64,000 nt of DNA, taken from NCBI GenBank assembly GCA_018881555.1, contig JACAXG010000267.1, forward strand, positions 478,908-542,907, read 5' to 3'. Of this stretch, positions 22,660-34,145 are shown piece by piece. Numbering within the stretch: position 1 is the first letter of the stretch; the number at the start of each line of letters is the position of its first letter. A model generated the notes under the pieces. That model saw only the letters and a program-made list of their open reading frames with translations. It had not been told where the DNA came from and did no database searches. The translations under genes and the position numbers were made by a program. The DNA comes from Amblyornis subalaris (Eukaryota; Chordata; Aves; Passeriformes; Ptilonorhynchidae).

Positions 22660-22935
22660 CATCATGCTTAGGGTGGTTAACCTTGGGGCCCATCACCCTT
22701 GTGGAGGATATATGCTAGGGGCCGTCACCTTTGGGGGTATTAACCATGGGGCCCACCGCCCTGGCTGGTTTTTACCATTGGGGCCCATTATTCCTTGGTC
22801 CCATCATCCTTGGGGTGATGAACCTATGGTGCTTTACCTTTTAGACTCATCACATCTTGGGCCCACCCCCCAGGGGGGGTTGTTAATCCTAGGGGCCCAT
22901 CCCTCTTACTTTGAAGGACCCTGGGGCCGTGGACC
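22660..22935. repeat. GGGGCCCATCACC minisatellite (about 30-34 bp unit)
   Basis: About eight degenerate units on the theme 'ttaaccttggggcccatcac' followed by 'ccttggggg'. Unit length and order vary. Confidence 0.7.
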
Positions 22936-23552
22936 CCACTAGGGTAACCATGAGCAGCAGGATTCAAAGTCGGACATCATTATCCTGGGTGACACTCGGA
23001 GACGGGTGGCAATGGGATTGTGTGCTCCTGCCTCTCCACTCAGTGCTGGCAAGCCCACCCATTGAACACCGGGTCCAAGCCCTGGGCTACCAGTCCAGGA
23101 GAGATGAAGTGCCTAAAAACCAGCTGAGGAACGAGCCCTGGAGACACCCCATGGCCAGGAGCCTCTTGGAGGGGCTGTGGAAGCCAGAGCTACTCAGGCT
23201 GGAACAGGTTTGGTTGCAGTGTCCCACCCAGGTGCAATTTCAACATTGGCAGAGGCAGGACAAGAGGCGCAGGGCACAAACTCACACCCAGAGTGACTTG
23301 GGACGATACATTTTTTACTGTGGGGGTGACTGAGGCTCCTTGGGCAGGTTCAGGGTGTCTAACTGGGGAAGACTAAAAGGCCAACTGGACACGGCTGTGG
23401 TGGTCTCCCTGGGCTACCCTCAGGCCTGTTGACTCCCAGAAACCCTCCCAGGCCCCTCTCTGACCCCCTGCTGGTCTCTGCTGTGCCCTGGCAACCCACA
23501 GGAGCTTTCCTTGGAGAGGGACAGCAGGTGGTATCAGGGACAGAGCAGGTGC
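22936..23552 (-). other. Probable 3' UTR and downstream DNA of the ADP-ribosylarginine hydrolase gene
   Basis: An AGTAAA-type polyadenylation hexamer on the minus strand lies at 23,314-23,319, about 235 bp past the stop codon. Beyond it nothing was recognised. Confidence 0.4.
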
Positions 23553-26500
23553 TCATCGATCCCCCCAGGCCAGTGCATGGAGCTGGCGGGCAGCATTGCA
23601 CAGCCGCCTGCGGTGCTCAAGGTGGCAGTGAAGCCCTGGGGGGATGGATGTCAGCCCCCCCCGTAGCCCCCAGCACCCAGCAGCGATGGTCCCCGTCGAA
23701 TCACTGTCCCCGCCATGCAGGACTGCCCTGGCACACAGGTCTTCCCAGCACGCACCAGCTGCCAGCAGGGCCTCCAAGGCCACCATGGGTGCATCATGGC
23801 CACTGCGCCCTGGCCACCCCTCCAATGCCCAGCCTAGGTACTCCGTGTCCCGCTCAGCTGGGGATGGGAGGGATGGCACCCGGGGTGGGCCACGACCCTC
23901 CAGAAGCCCACGGGAGTCCAGGTACCTGCAGGGACATGGGGACACTGAGGTCACTGGGGATATTGATGTCAGCAGGGATGACACTGGAGACATGGGAAGT
24001 CACCAGGGACATTGGTTTCACTGGGGACATTGGTGTCACCAGACAATGGGGTAACCAGTGACACTGGGGGCCACTAGGCTGTGGCTCTCCAGCAGCCCCT
24101 GTGGCCCCAGATACCTGTGGGGACACTGGGGACAATCAGGACACCTGGGGGGCAGCATGGCACTGGATGCAGTGGGGACACCAGTAACACCAAGGAAACG
24201 CAGAACTGCAGGAACCCCAGGGACACAGAGGTCACTGCCCCCGAGGATGGCACCTCTGGTGGGGACAGGAGGGACACAGGGTGCAGCAGGGACAGGATGG
24301 GCATTGCCAGCCCTGTGGACAGACTGCGCATCAGGTTCAGCAGTGACACCACTGCGATACACTGCCAGGACTGGCAGAGAGCATGGCTGGCACCAATGAC
24401 ACTAACGGCCCCCTGAACCCTTCTCAGTATTCTTCCCAGCCCCTCCTTGTGCTCCCAGTATCCCCCCAGAACCCTCACAGTACCCCCTCACCGGTGCCAG
24501 GCCTTCCCAAAGAATGGCCAGGCAGCAGCATTGTCCTCCACGGCCACCCCGGTGCTCTCCACGTAGTCCCATGCCAGGGGCAGGATCTGCAACAGCTCAG
24601 CCCCCCAGCGCTCTGGGGGCTCCCCCCGAGCCCCCAGTGCCCCAAAGAGGGCCACCGCCAGTGCCCCAAGGTACCCTATGGGGACAAGGGCTTCAGGGGG
24701 GTTCTGGTATTCCCTCCTGCCCTCCCCCCTCGGTCTGGCACTCACCAGTGGGGTGGTGGTGGGTCATACGCCCGCTCTCGATGCTCACCCGGATCAGAGT
24801 TGGCAGCTCCCAGGCGTGTGGGTACCTGCACTGGCATCAGACCCCTGGTACTGTATTCCCAGCCTCATCCCCATTCCCATACCACCACCCTTGTCCCTGC
24901 TGTGCCCATTCTCCCCCACTTCCATGTCCCACTCTCATCTGCTCTGTGACCTGTGTCCCTCCTCCCTATTGCTGTCCCTGTGTTCTCTGTCCCCGACCTC
25001 CCAGCTCCAGCACCACCAGTGTCCCCAGGCCCTGGACCTTGCTCTCTCCAGCTCCACCAGCCCCATGTCCCACCCCACTGTGTGTCCCCATTCCCCTCCA
25101 ACATCCTCATGTCCCTGTTAGCCTACGCCTATCCCTTCATGTCCCCTTCCCTCCAGTTCTGACACCATTTCCCCAGCCCAAACATCCTCATGTCCCCACT
25201 CCCTCAGCTCTGACACCCCCATATCCCCATCCCATGTCTCCCATGTCCCTGTCCCTCCAGCCCTGACAGCCCCATGTCCCCCATTCCACCCATTCTGACA
25301 CCCCCACATCCCTGTCCTCACCCTGTCCCCATCCCCCCAGCTCTGATACCTCCATCCCTGTCCCCACATGTCTCCCCATGTCCCCATCCCCACCTGAGGC
25401 CAATGGCCAGGCTGCGCATGGCAGCCCCGCAGCCAGTGCCATGGGGGTTGAAGGGGATGCGATAGCCCTCGGGCTCCCCTGGCCGTAGCTGTGAGGTACC
25501 TGGGGGGACATAGGGGCGTGAGGCTCCCTGAGCCCCCTGCCTCTCCCCGAATCCTTGGGCCCTGCTCACCTAGGATGCTGGTGGGTCCGGGCTTGCGTCC
25601 CTCCATGTCCCCCATGGCGGCCACGTAACGGTGGGCCAGCTCCTGCAGGAGGTGTTCCCCCTCCAGGCCTGTGCAGGGTGTGAAGACCCACCTGGGTTAC
25701 CCAGGCTGGCAGGGAGGGCAGGGAGGGAGAGGCCCCGTGAACCCCCCAAAACTGAAGGGGAAGAGGAAGACCCCCACTGCACCACTCCCAAAATGTGGGG
25801 AAAGAGAACACTGCCCCACAGACCCCTCAAAACTGGAGGGGAAGCAGGACAAGTTTCATGGAGAAATGGGGAATCCTCCTGAGCACTCCAAATTGACCCT
25901 GCCAGGTCCCCAAAGTGGGAGGAGGATATGTCCCCATCTCCAGCACCCAATATGGGAGGAAAGGGCACATAATTGAGGAAAAACACATGTCTGTGTGACA
26001 GACAGACACACACTCTCCACCCCACCCCTACCCCCACCCAGAGGAAAGGAGGATACACACCCAAGCCTCACTGGAAACCCTAAAAGGAGAGGGGGGGGGA
26101 AGGGAGAAGTGGAATTAAGATGCCCCAAAGCCCCCTCCAGAGCTGGCCAAGGACATCCCCAAAGCCTCTCCCAGCAACCCTCCAGTATGAGTCAGGGATA
26201 TAATGGGGACCTCCCCAACATAGCCCAGGGCTATAAGGGGATCCCCAACCCCACCCCCAGACACCCACCATGCAGCCCAAGGAATAGAACAGGGACCTCC
26301 CACCCCCCAGAGGATATAATGAGGACACCCCCTCCAGTGCCAGCCTGGGGTAAAACAGGGACCCCAATCCTGGGGACCCCAACCCCAGGGACCCCTCCCC
26401 TCTGTCCGTGGGGTGTCATGGAGTCCCCTCACCTGTGGCCAGGCCTTCAGCAGTGGCAAGGTGCAGGACAGTGTCATCGCTGACAGGCCACTCAGGGGGC

Positions 26501-26733
26501 TCAAGGGTGATGGCTGCCAGTCCACCCAGCTCAGCCAGCTCGGCGTGGATCTGGGGGCCTGAGGTGCAGTATTCCCAGCGGCCTCCCCGGTACCCCAGCG
26601 CATCCCCCACCCCACTCAGCACCATGGCTGCCTCGTAGGTTTCCACCGAGGGTACCCTGGGGGAACAAAGGGGTCAGAGGATGCCAGTGGTGGGGGGACC
26701 CCGGGGACCCCAGCATACTCACGTCTCCTCCAT
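23553..26733 (-). CDS. ADP-ribosylarginine hydrolase (ARH1 family), seven exons
   Basis: Enzyme that hydrolyses the N-glycosidic bond of mono-ADP-ribosylated arginine on proteins, in the cytosol. Exons: 26,733-26,723, 26,656-26,433, 25,668-25,570, 25,499-25,394, 24,825-24,746, 24,675-24,492 and 23,925-23,553. All have canonical splice sites and continuous phase, giving 358 aa; human ADPRH is 357. Metal-binding motifs of the fold are intact: SDDT (residues 63-66) and GGDSDST (306-312). [17 protein letters not shown] and [19 protein letters not shown] match ARH1 rather than ARH3. A four-codon first exon (MEET) is required because the second exon has no suitable in-frame ATG before its conserved start. 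The residues between 238 and 263 differ most from ARH1. Whether this is the ADPRH orthologue or a bird paralogue cannot be told here, since human ADPRH lies on another chromosome (3q), so no symbol is given. Confidence 0.9.
24080..24125 (-). repeat. Partial duplicate of the hydrolase last-exon start
   Basis: Minus-strand 'ggtatctggggccacagggg' and 'ctgctggagagcc' resemble the first bases of the true exon 7 ('gtacctggactcccgtgggc', 'ttctggagggtcg'), including an acceptor-like 'cag' just before. It encodes [10 protein letters not shown] against [10 protein letters not shown] but then runs out of similarity. It sits in the last intron and would be a decoy exon. Confidence 0.5.
24840..25390. repeat. 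C-rich 'catgtccccatccc' low-complexity tract in intron
   Basis: Over 500 bp of loosely repeated 'ccccatgtccc' words within the fourth intron of the hydrolase gene. Both strands are open for long stretches for compositional reasons. Confidence 0.7.
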
Positions 26734-27899
26734 GGCAGAGCAGCTGGGGATGCCTGTCAGGCTCGGGGCACAGGGCCAGTGCTGGCCAGAGGCCCTTAAG
26801 GGGACCGGAACGCACCCCAGGGATGGGAAGTACAGGGCTGCTGCCCCCACAGCAAGGCAGAGAAGCAGAGAGGCACTCCAGGGGCATCCTGGGTGGGGGA
26901 GGCAGAGGGAAGGAGAGGCTCCAGGGGGCCCCAGAGGATACCAAGGCAGACTGGGGGACTCTGAGGGGCAGCTAGAGGGGCATGGAGGGAGATGGAGAGG
27001 GTCTGTACCCAAAGGGGGCTTGAGGTACCCAAAGGGGGCTTGAGGTACCCAAATGAGCATGGAGGAACCTGGGGGACACCCTAAGGGGCCTGGGTGATAT
27101 TCAAAGGGAAATAAGGGATGCAAGGGGCAGGGAGGCACCAGAAGGGGCACCCAGACACATAAGGCTCACCTAAACAGGCCTGATGGAAACCTGAAAGGGA
27201 CACCCACAGGGGCGAGAGGCCTCCAAAGGATGTGGGGCACAGAGGCCTGGGGTTCGGCAGCCCCAGAGGAGAGAAGGAGCATGGCCAAGGAAGAATGGTT
27301 CTGCCATGTATCTTCTTGTATTTATTTTGCTGTGATGGGGCAAAAACATGGTCCTGAGCCTCTCCGAAAACTGTTCTGGCCTGGGTTCCGAGCAAGCAGT
27401 TCAAAGTTCCACCTTTCTGAGTGAGGCAGTACAGCTCAGGCCAGGTCCATGTCATGGCAACTCCTGCGCTCCAGCACCAAGGTTTCATCTTGGTTTGGGG
27501 CCCAAATGAGTCACAAATCTTTGATCCGGTTGTTAAAATTCTGGAAGGGGGGTGGTTAGTAATAAGAGAGGTGAATAATGGGTTTAAAATCCATTGTCAT
27601 GTTGGAAAAATTTTAAAAAGCCAACACTTGGGGGACAAAAAATTATGTTTTGGAGGCTTTTTTGTCTGGATACACAGAAATGGAGGTGTCATCCTGCCAC
27701 ACTGAGAAGAGGACGTTCAGGACCGAACGGAATAAGCTCTGGAGCCTATGGGTCAGGGGCAGGGCACCCCCAAACCCTACAGGCCAGGACCAAGCAAGGG
27801 GAGGGGACCCCAAACCCCATGAGATGGGGCCAGGACACCCCCAAACTGCACAGGTCGGGGTTAGGGCTTCTAAAGCCCCCATCAGGGGACTAAAGCCTC
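26734..27899. other. Upstream region of the hydrolase gene, no other gene seen
   Basis: Includes an 18-bp direct repeat 'aaagggggcttgaggtaccc' twice at 27,010-27,050. The promoter of the hydrolase should lie near 26,740-27,000 but no clear core element was seen. From 27,480 onward the base composition changes toward AT and leads into the 21-bp repeat. Confidence 0.4.
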
Positions 27900-28620
27900 C
27901 TCTTTAGGATTCTGTCTGAAACTTGGTGGGCTCAAAGCTTATTTTAAACCCCCAAAGACCTCTTTTTAGGGGCAAAGCCTTAATCTGTGGTAACAAAGCA
28001 TCCTTTGAGGGCACAAAACCTAACTTCAGGGTTCAAACTCTCCTTTTCATTTCCAAAGCTCAATTTTTAGGGCCCCAAACCCTCTTTTTAAGACTCAAAC
28101 CTTCCTTTGGAGGGGCCAAAGCCTCTTTTACGGCTCAAAGCTTCCACTGGAGTGCCTGAAGCCCTCTAGTCAGCACCAAAGTTTTGTTTCTTGCGGCCAG
28201 AGAAGTTCGCCTCCTTTGCAGGGTCCATAGGGTCATTTGTAGCATCTCACCTATTAATTTTTTTCATGCCTAAAGCCTCTGGTTTTGGGCCAAAATCCTA
28301 AAATTTCCGGGCTCCCAACCTCTCTTCTATTACCTGTAGCTTTTTTAGGGCACAGTTTCATCTGTTGGCTCCAAACCCTCATTTGTCAGAGAGAAATCCT
28401 GTTTAGGCTACAAATCTACATTGAGATGGTCCTAAACCTCATGTTTCCTTCCCAAGGTCTTAGTTTTGGCTTCCTAATCAGCTCTTTTTAGGCTAAAAAG
28501 TCTCAATTTTAGTGTCCAAAGGATTCGTTTCAGTTCACAAATTCTCTTTTTGGGAGTTCTATGCAGGGTTTTTTCCTCTCCAAAGCCACCTTTTCAGGCA
28601 ATTTGGCCCTTGTCCCAGTT
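27900..28620. repeat. 21-bp degenerate tandem repeat, locus 2
   Basis: Reverse orientation to locus 1: units such as 'tttttaggggcaaagcctta' and 'tttttagggccccaaaccct'. 27,900-28,200 is nearly identical, as an inverted copy, to 34,150-34,470. The shared 78-codon open frame (27,923-28,159) is a by-product of the copies' similarity, not evidence of a gene. Confidence 0.8.
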
Positions 28621-28664
28621 TAAAAAAAACACAAACAACCAAATCTCTGTTCTTTCTTGCTTGG

Positions 28665-30400
28665 TCACACTTCACAGAAATTAAAGTGCCACCTCAGACA
28701 GAGTTTGGTTCTGAAGGCAAGTTTGCCNTTTGAATCATAGCCTCCAGGTTGATGGTGAGCATCTTTTGCCAATGTCTGTGTGCAGCCTTTGATGTTCCAC
28801 GACAGGTTGCGACTGCAAAGACTGAGCTTCTGTCTGTAACACAGCATCTGAAACACCTGACAAAGAGTCAGGAAACACTTCCTGCTGCTGCTGCAAATGC
28901 TGCTGACTTCTGAGTCCTCTCCAGAGCTCTCTTGAGATGTCTTGTCCGTCTTCACTTCCTTGCACTTTTTCAGTGCTGGATCACTAGTAAGCTTGTTTCT
29001 CTCTTTTGCCATTTTTCTTTGGGCACTTTTGCCATGGAAATGCTTTGTGTCCTGGCACCTGCTCCAGGGGTCAAACCAAGGCGCCTACAGAGAAACCAGA
29101 CAGCCCCATTCAGAGTTGTTTCTGCAGCCTCCTTGTGACTTCAGGCCCAGCATCATTTCCTGGCAGCACTTGAGATGACATGCACCAGTCTGAATCAGAA
29201 CAAGGCTCATGGTCCTCCAGCCACGTCTGTCTCTTTCAGAGCAGCAGCTCATCTTTATCCCCACTTAGACCCCCATTTTCCCCTTTTCACAGTGAACCCC
29301 TCTCAGAGAGCGGCAGTAGTTCACACAACCACAACACTTCAGGGCCAAGCAAGGAGGGAGAAGGAAGGACCTGGAAGGTCCTGGCAGAACAGACAGAATT
29401 CAATGGAACAAACAGTCATCTTCTTCTGGGACAGAAGGAGAACAACTCCCATCACTGGGCCAGGAACCACAGAGAGAGTGTGTTCTGAACACGCTCTCAT
29501 AGGTGCTGGAACCTGACATAAAAAGGTCCATCTGCACAGTGGCAGAGAACCATCTGGATGTCACAAAGAGCTACAGAGTCATTGCTCCCCCTGTGCAACC
29601 ACCCATTGCTGGCCTGCAAAGGAAGGCAATGCTCTCTTTACATGAAGGGCAGGGTCTGGAATCAAAACCACAGCCAAGGCCACCACTGAGCAACACAACA
29701 TACCAACCCAAACCAAAGCAAGTACCTCCAGAGACATCCTCCCTGAGAACATGGCCTGCCAGGAACATCAGCATCCCAGTTTCTCTTCACCAGCATAGAC
29801 TTTTACACTGCTGGAAACAAAGCTGATTTTACCTTTAGGAAGCAGTGACAGTGCCTTGCCAAAGAGCCAGAGCCGCTGCATGCCAGCACAGCTACGGGGA
29901 ATAGAGCAGCATTCCAGCCACTTGATACATGTGTGAGCCCAAGGCCGAATATTCCGCACACAGCACTACATAAAGAGACATCAAGAAGACTCAAAAGTTA
30001 TCTTGAGAATCTTTAGAAAACAACCTGAAAAAACCTCGTCACCAAACATGGACTGGAGGCTGGAGAGAGCAACAGAAACAGATCTTCACAGCTTTTCAAA
30101 ATCAAGTTTTTCCATCATTTCTGTGGTGGAAACTTGTTCTTGGCCAGCCCAGCTCTGTGCTGATCTCACACGGCAGCTTCCCTCTTATTACAGGAAGAGA
30201 ACAAGGCCCAGGTGCTGCACTGATTGTCCTCAGACAGCTGCACTGCAAAAGAACTTCCAAATCAGGATTTTCCTCCGGGAAGGTCCTTCCAAGCACCCAA
30301 AGTTGCAGTACCCTTCTCCTGAACAAAGATATCCAACAGCCTTCATGGACTGAGGGTTCCCAGACAGAGACACAGATATCCAATATCCTTGGAAATTAAA
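28665..30400 (-). pseudogene. Decayed USP36-like pseudogene
   Basis: Aligns piecewise with the intact copy at 51.9-56.5 kb. 'cccattgctggcctgcaaag' (29,603) matches the start of its last catalytic exon. 'tcagagagcggcagtagttc' with 'acacttcagggccaagcaag' (29,300-29,345) matches its intron at 52,935. The block at 29,830-29,990 corresponds to the His-box exon, with the His-box itself altered (ARHCHCF where the intact copy has EGHFFCY). The exons carry stops and frameshifts. A 115-codon minus frame at 28,665-29,012 (KKCKEVKTDKTSQESSGEDS) may be a relic of the tail but was not matched to the intact copy. Confidence 0.65.
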
Positions 30401-31849
30401 CTGCTCATTGCTTTCTTGGGGAAGCTGCTGCTGCCTCCTATCCCAAATCCCTGTCTAAAACTCCTTCTCACTTCAGCTCATCACTGCACAGGGGACATGA
30501 CCTCTTCCCTTCTGCTCAGGAGGGTAGTTCAGTGAGCAACTTCATGGCCAGGAAGGCTGACCACTTCCGGGGATACAATTCTCAAAGCTCCCCAAATATT
30601 AAGGCAGAAGGAAAACAAAATTACCCATCTTAGAAACAAATGCATTATTTCTCACGTTTTGGATGACTCAGGTGTGTTAGTTGTATATGGAAGTAAAAAA
30701 GAAAAACACAAAAGGAGCGACAGATCATTCTAAGGACAGAGATATTTTTAAAAAGTACCTCTGGGTCTTAGAAATCCTCCAAAGACCTGAGGAATGAGTG
30801 TGCATGAGAAGATGGGTCCCAGCTAGGAAGAACTGGTACTTGGAGCTCAGGAGGTGGAAGACAGAGCTGGCTTCTCAAGTTTTCCTTGCTGGGAGAGCTC
30901 TGGACAATTTTTCACTGATGGTTGTAAAGGACAGAGCACCCCTTCACACTGGGCCTTGATGAGAATTTTATTGTTTCTCAGCTGTTTGCNTTTTTTTTCC
31001 TAAATCTTACTTTGTGAAAAATAAAAAAATTTCATCCCAAGGCAGTTGGCATTCATGACTCCATCTTTTGCAAAATGTATCTGCTGCTTTAGGATGAATT
31101 CTGTCTTCCCAAAAGGTTGGCTGTGAAGAATTCACAGCACATATGTGTGGGGTGAATCTCTTGGAGGTCTCCCCTCTGTGAGGGACCAGTTTGATTCAGT
31201 TACTGAAGGGAAAGTTCACATGGAAGAAATTTAACTTTTAATATATGATAACACTTTTAGGAAATAGAGTGGAACAGTCCAGAAGATGCAGCTTTAGTAA
31301 AGCAGCACAGCTCCTGGAAACTAACCACCACAACTTTACCAGGAGTGTTACAAATAAAAAATAAAGCAAAAACCACACAGCCTTTCTTTCTTCTTGCCTT
31401 AAAAAAAAAAGTTCAAAGGTTTCTGGTAAAATATCCACCAAAATAGTAATTCTGAGAGGATCTATGCATAGCATAAGCACTCCGCATGTTCCTGCCCTCC
31501 ACCCCCTTTTCCTGTGAGATTCCTGAGCTGGACTTTTATCATCTGCAGATTTTTTTTTCTTCTCCTTTTTAAATCTTCAAAGGGTTTTCGATTAGAACAA
31601 AACTTTTTTTTTCAGAAAGAAATAAAATTCTTTGCCCACCAACACTCTCAGGAAACCTCATCCCAGGATTCTTTTTGTTGATTGCTTTTGTCCCTGGTTA
31701 GTCTGGCTGCAGATTGCTAGGAGTTGTGCATAAAAACACAGGGACTCAGAATAGAATTGCAGAAGACAATTTACTTTCCTACAATTTAACTCCCTCACCT
31801 CGCGACCGTCTCATGATTTTTAGGGGTTATCCACCCACTCACTGGAAAA
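30401..31849. other. Non-coding DNA, no gene seen
   Basis: AT-rich with several T-runs and an N at 30,990. No coding frame of note. It could be the upstream part of the USP36-like pseudogene. Confidence 0.45.
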
Positions 31850-32335
31850 TGCCCCGAGGAGATGAACCACAGCTATGGCCTACGCGCTGAGGCAGACAGG
31901 TGGAAGAAACGGGATCAGCTGCGTTCCTGGGCCACAGAGACGAGCAGCTTTTCCACTGGCGCTGTCGGCGCCATCGTTTCGGGGTAAAACACAGAGAAAC
32001 CCCGAACACGCCCAGAAGCTCCCGCCGCACCGTCTGCTTCCGGCCGCGGCCCGAGGGGCCAATCACAGGGCAGGGGGGCAGGCTCGGGCCATGGCGGGAG
32101 GGAGGGGAGAGGGAGCTGGGTGTCCTTGGCGGGGTGGCCTCCGCTGCCGCGTCGCTGCGGACTGAAGCGGGAAGCGGCTCCCGCTCGCACCGGGAAGCTG
32201 CTGCCGCCTGGAGCTGCCGGGGACTGGCGTGGGCCCCGCGACGCCAGGGCTGCTGCCACGCACAAGGCGGCGGCCAGGGCTGCTCCCAGCGCGCCCCGTG
32301 GCCCCTCCCGCTGTCCGAGTGTTGCCGAAAAACAG
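31850..32335. promoter_or_regulatory. Orphan CpG island
   Basis: CpG-dense, GC-rich island bounded on both sides by AT-rich DNA. It contains 'ggccaatcacaggg' (a CCAAT box) and 'gggccatggcgggagggagg', with an ATG in a good context. Frames on both strands are open but unrecognised. It looks like a promoter or first exon whose gene body is missing or replaced by the retroviral debris to the right. Confidence 0.5.
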
Positions 32336-33570
32336 CAAGGAAGAAAATTCTCTTAACACTGCAACTTTAGGATTAGGGAGCAGGCATTCTTTATCATAGC
32401 ACTGGATGTGCGGGCTTCACCTGTCGTACATGCCGTGATAAACGAGTGAATGATAATGTTGGCTTTCGCATGTATGAATTTAACATTTACCAATGATAAT
32501 GTACTATGTAGAAATAGTATTAAAGTAAAATATAGTTAAGTAGAAACAAAACTAGAGTGAATTGTAACTTTGAAGTAGTTGTAATGGATACATGGTAATA
32601 AATATCTTTAAGCTAATAAACTACAGAGCCAGAGACCAAGATAATTCAAGACAACAAAGAAGATAGACTGCATGCATCCCAGGAAGTCTGGAAGCCCGTT
32701 ATCTCACCAGACCCCACAAGCATCTCAGAAAGTCTGTTATCTCATCGGAAGCTCACACCTCCCAGAGAAAATGTCAACTACAAATTAAGTTATACTGGAG
32801 GGGGATGACTGCCTTTTCAATTCTTAAGTAATCCAGAGGACCCAAGGTGGCGTCAGGCTGGCGAAGAGGACAAGGACCAGAGGGGGGGGAGTTGAGTGAA
32901 GTGTAAATTACTTTTTGGGCTTAATGAATATGTAACAGTTTGAGAATGTACTTAAGCTCACAGTAAAATGAATGGAGCGGACCTCTGGCAATCTGCTAAG
33001 TGCCCAGCACTGTGTTTGCCTTTGTTCTACTAATAAATATTCAATATTACGCTACTAAAATTTCAGCCTGTGGATTCATTTATGACAGTGCTAAGTACAG
33101 AAAAAACTCTTGTTTATATACAATATTTTACATACATGTTCGTAAGTTTTCCCAGACAAAACATAGATACGATAACCATATCCCCGAAGTCATTAACATA
33201 TGTTCCCTCCCCTTGGCACGTATTTTGTACCAGGAGTTTCTTTGATGGTCCCTGGTAGTCGGCGACCTCACGGTCATGTCTCACCACATAGTGAGCTGGT
33301 GCTACTTTTCCAAATTAGGAGAAAACTTGGCATAACTGGCCTAGTTCGTTAATTTGCAAGATCTTAGATCAATGGAGTGTAGTTTCTTACTCCTTTCCTA
33401 GGTTAATGTTTGTCGTAATGTTTATTGATTGTGTGGTTCTGTGTGGAAAATCACACTGTGAAAGGCCACTGTCCACAAAGGAGACAGAGGGGTCCTGAGA
33501 GAATCACCTTTTTCAAATAAAGGGACAGACTCCACCAAGCTATAGCCGTGTGGGGCCTCTTTTAAGTTTT
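32336..33570 (+). mobile_element. Probable old LTR or retroviral remnant
   Basis: 'gtttgcctttgttctactaa' followed by 'taaatattcaatattacgct' near 33,015-33,055 looks like the R region and AATAAA of an LTR, with 'gtaacagtttgagaatgtac' upstream. Termini were not found. The stretch to 33,570 has no coding frame of note. Confidence 0.35.
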
Positions 33571-34145
33571 TGGAGGATGCAGCCTCTTTTTTAATCCTGA
33601 ACTCCCAGTCCTGTTACCCTCTTTCTTTCTCCATTGGCTGAGATACTAGGAAGGTACAGCCTTCCCAAACCACCTACTACGTATTCCCCCTTGAACATGT
33701 ATCCCTCCCTCATCATGCATTGTATGATCATTAAAATGAGCTTTAAGTCCACTCTGGGTGGAGAAGTTAATACTCACGAGTTTATTAAGCCTGGGCATTT
33801 TTCCCTAAAGTTCAGAAGTTCAGACTGTGCTCAGTTCTGCAACAAACTTGGGTGGCTTGTCTTTGTCAAGACCCCCATACCCATTCTTGCAGAACTTGAT
33901 CAGTTCTTTCAGACCTAGTCATTTGTGAAGATATGAACACCCCTTTCTGCTATCAGTTCCATAGCCTGATTATGCAAAATAATCATTGTGTTAACCCACC
34001 AGGTGCAAACAATTCTTCATCTGGAAACGTGGGGTCAGGAGCCCCACGGCTCCCCTGGCCAGGCTGGCACTGCTTGAGCACGGGCTGGGACTGACTGAGG
34101 CTTTGGACACCAAAACCAGAACCAGAAATGACCCTGTGAACCCTG
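33571..34145. other. Non-coding DNA, no gene seen
   Basis: No recognisable gene, RNA or repeat. It leads into locus 3 of the 21-bp repeat. Confidence 0.4.

Noticed and set aside
24514..25266. 250-codon proline/serine-rich plus frame
   Set aside because: Antisense to verified hydrolase exons and to a C-rich intron tract; compositional shadow.
27923..28159. A 78-codon frame found nearly identically at 34,215-34,451
   Set aside because: Both lie in inverted copies of the 21-bp tandem repeat; sharing follows from recent duplication, and the frame is a by-product of the repeat.
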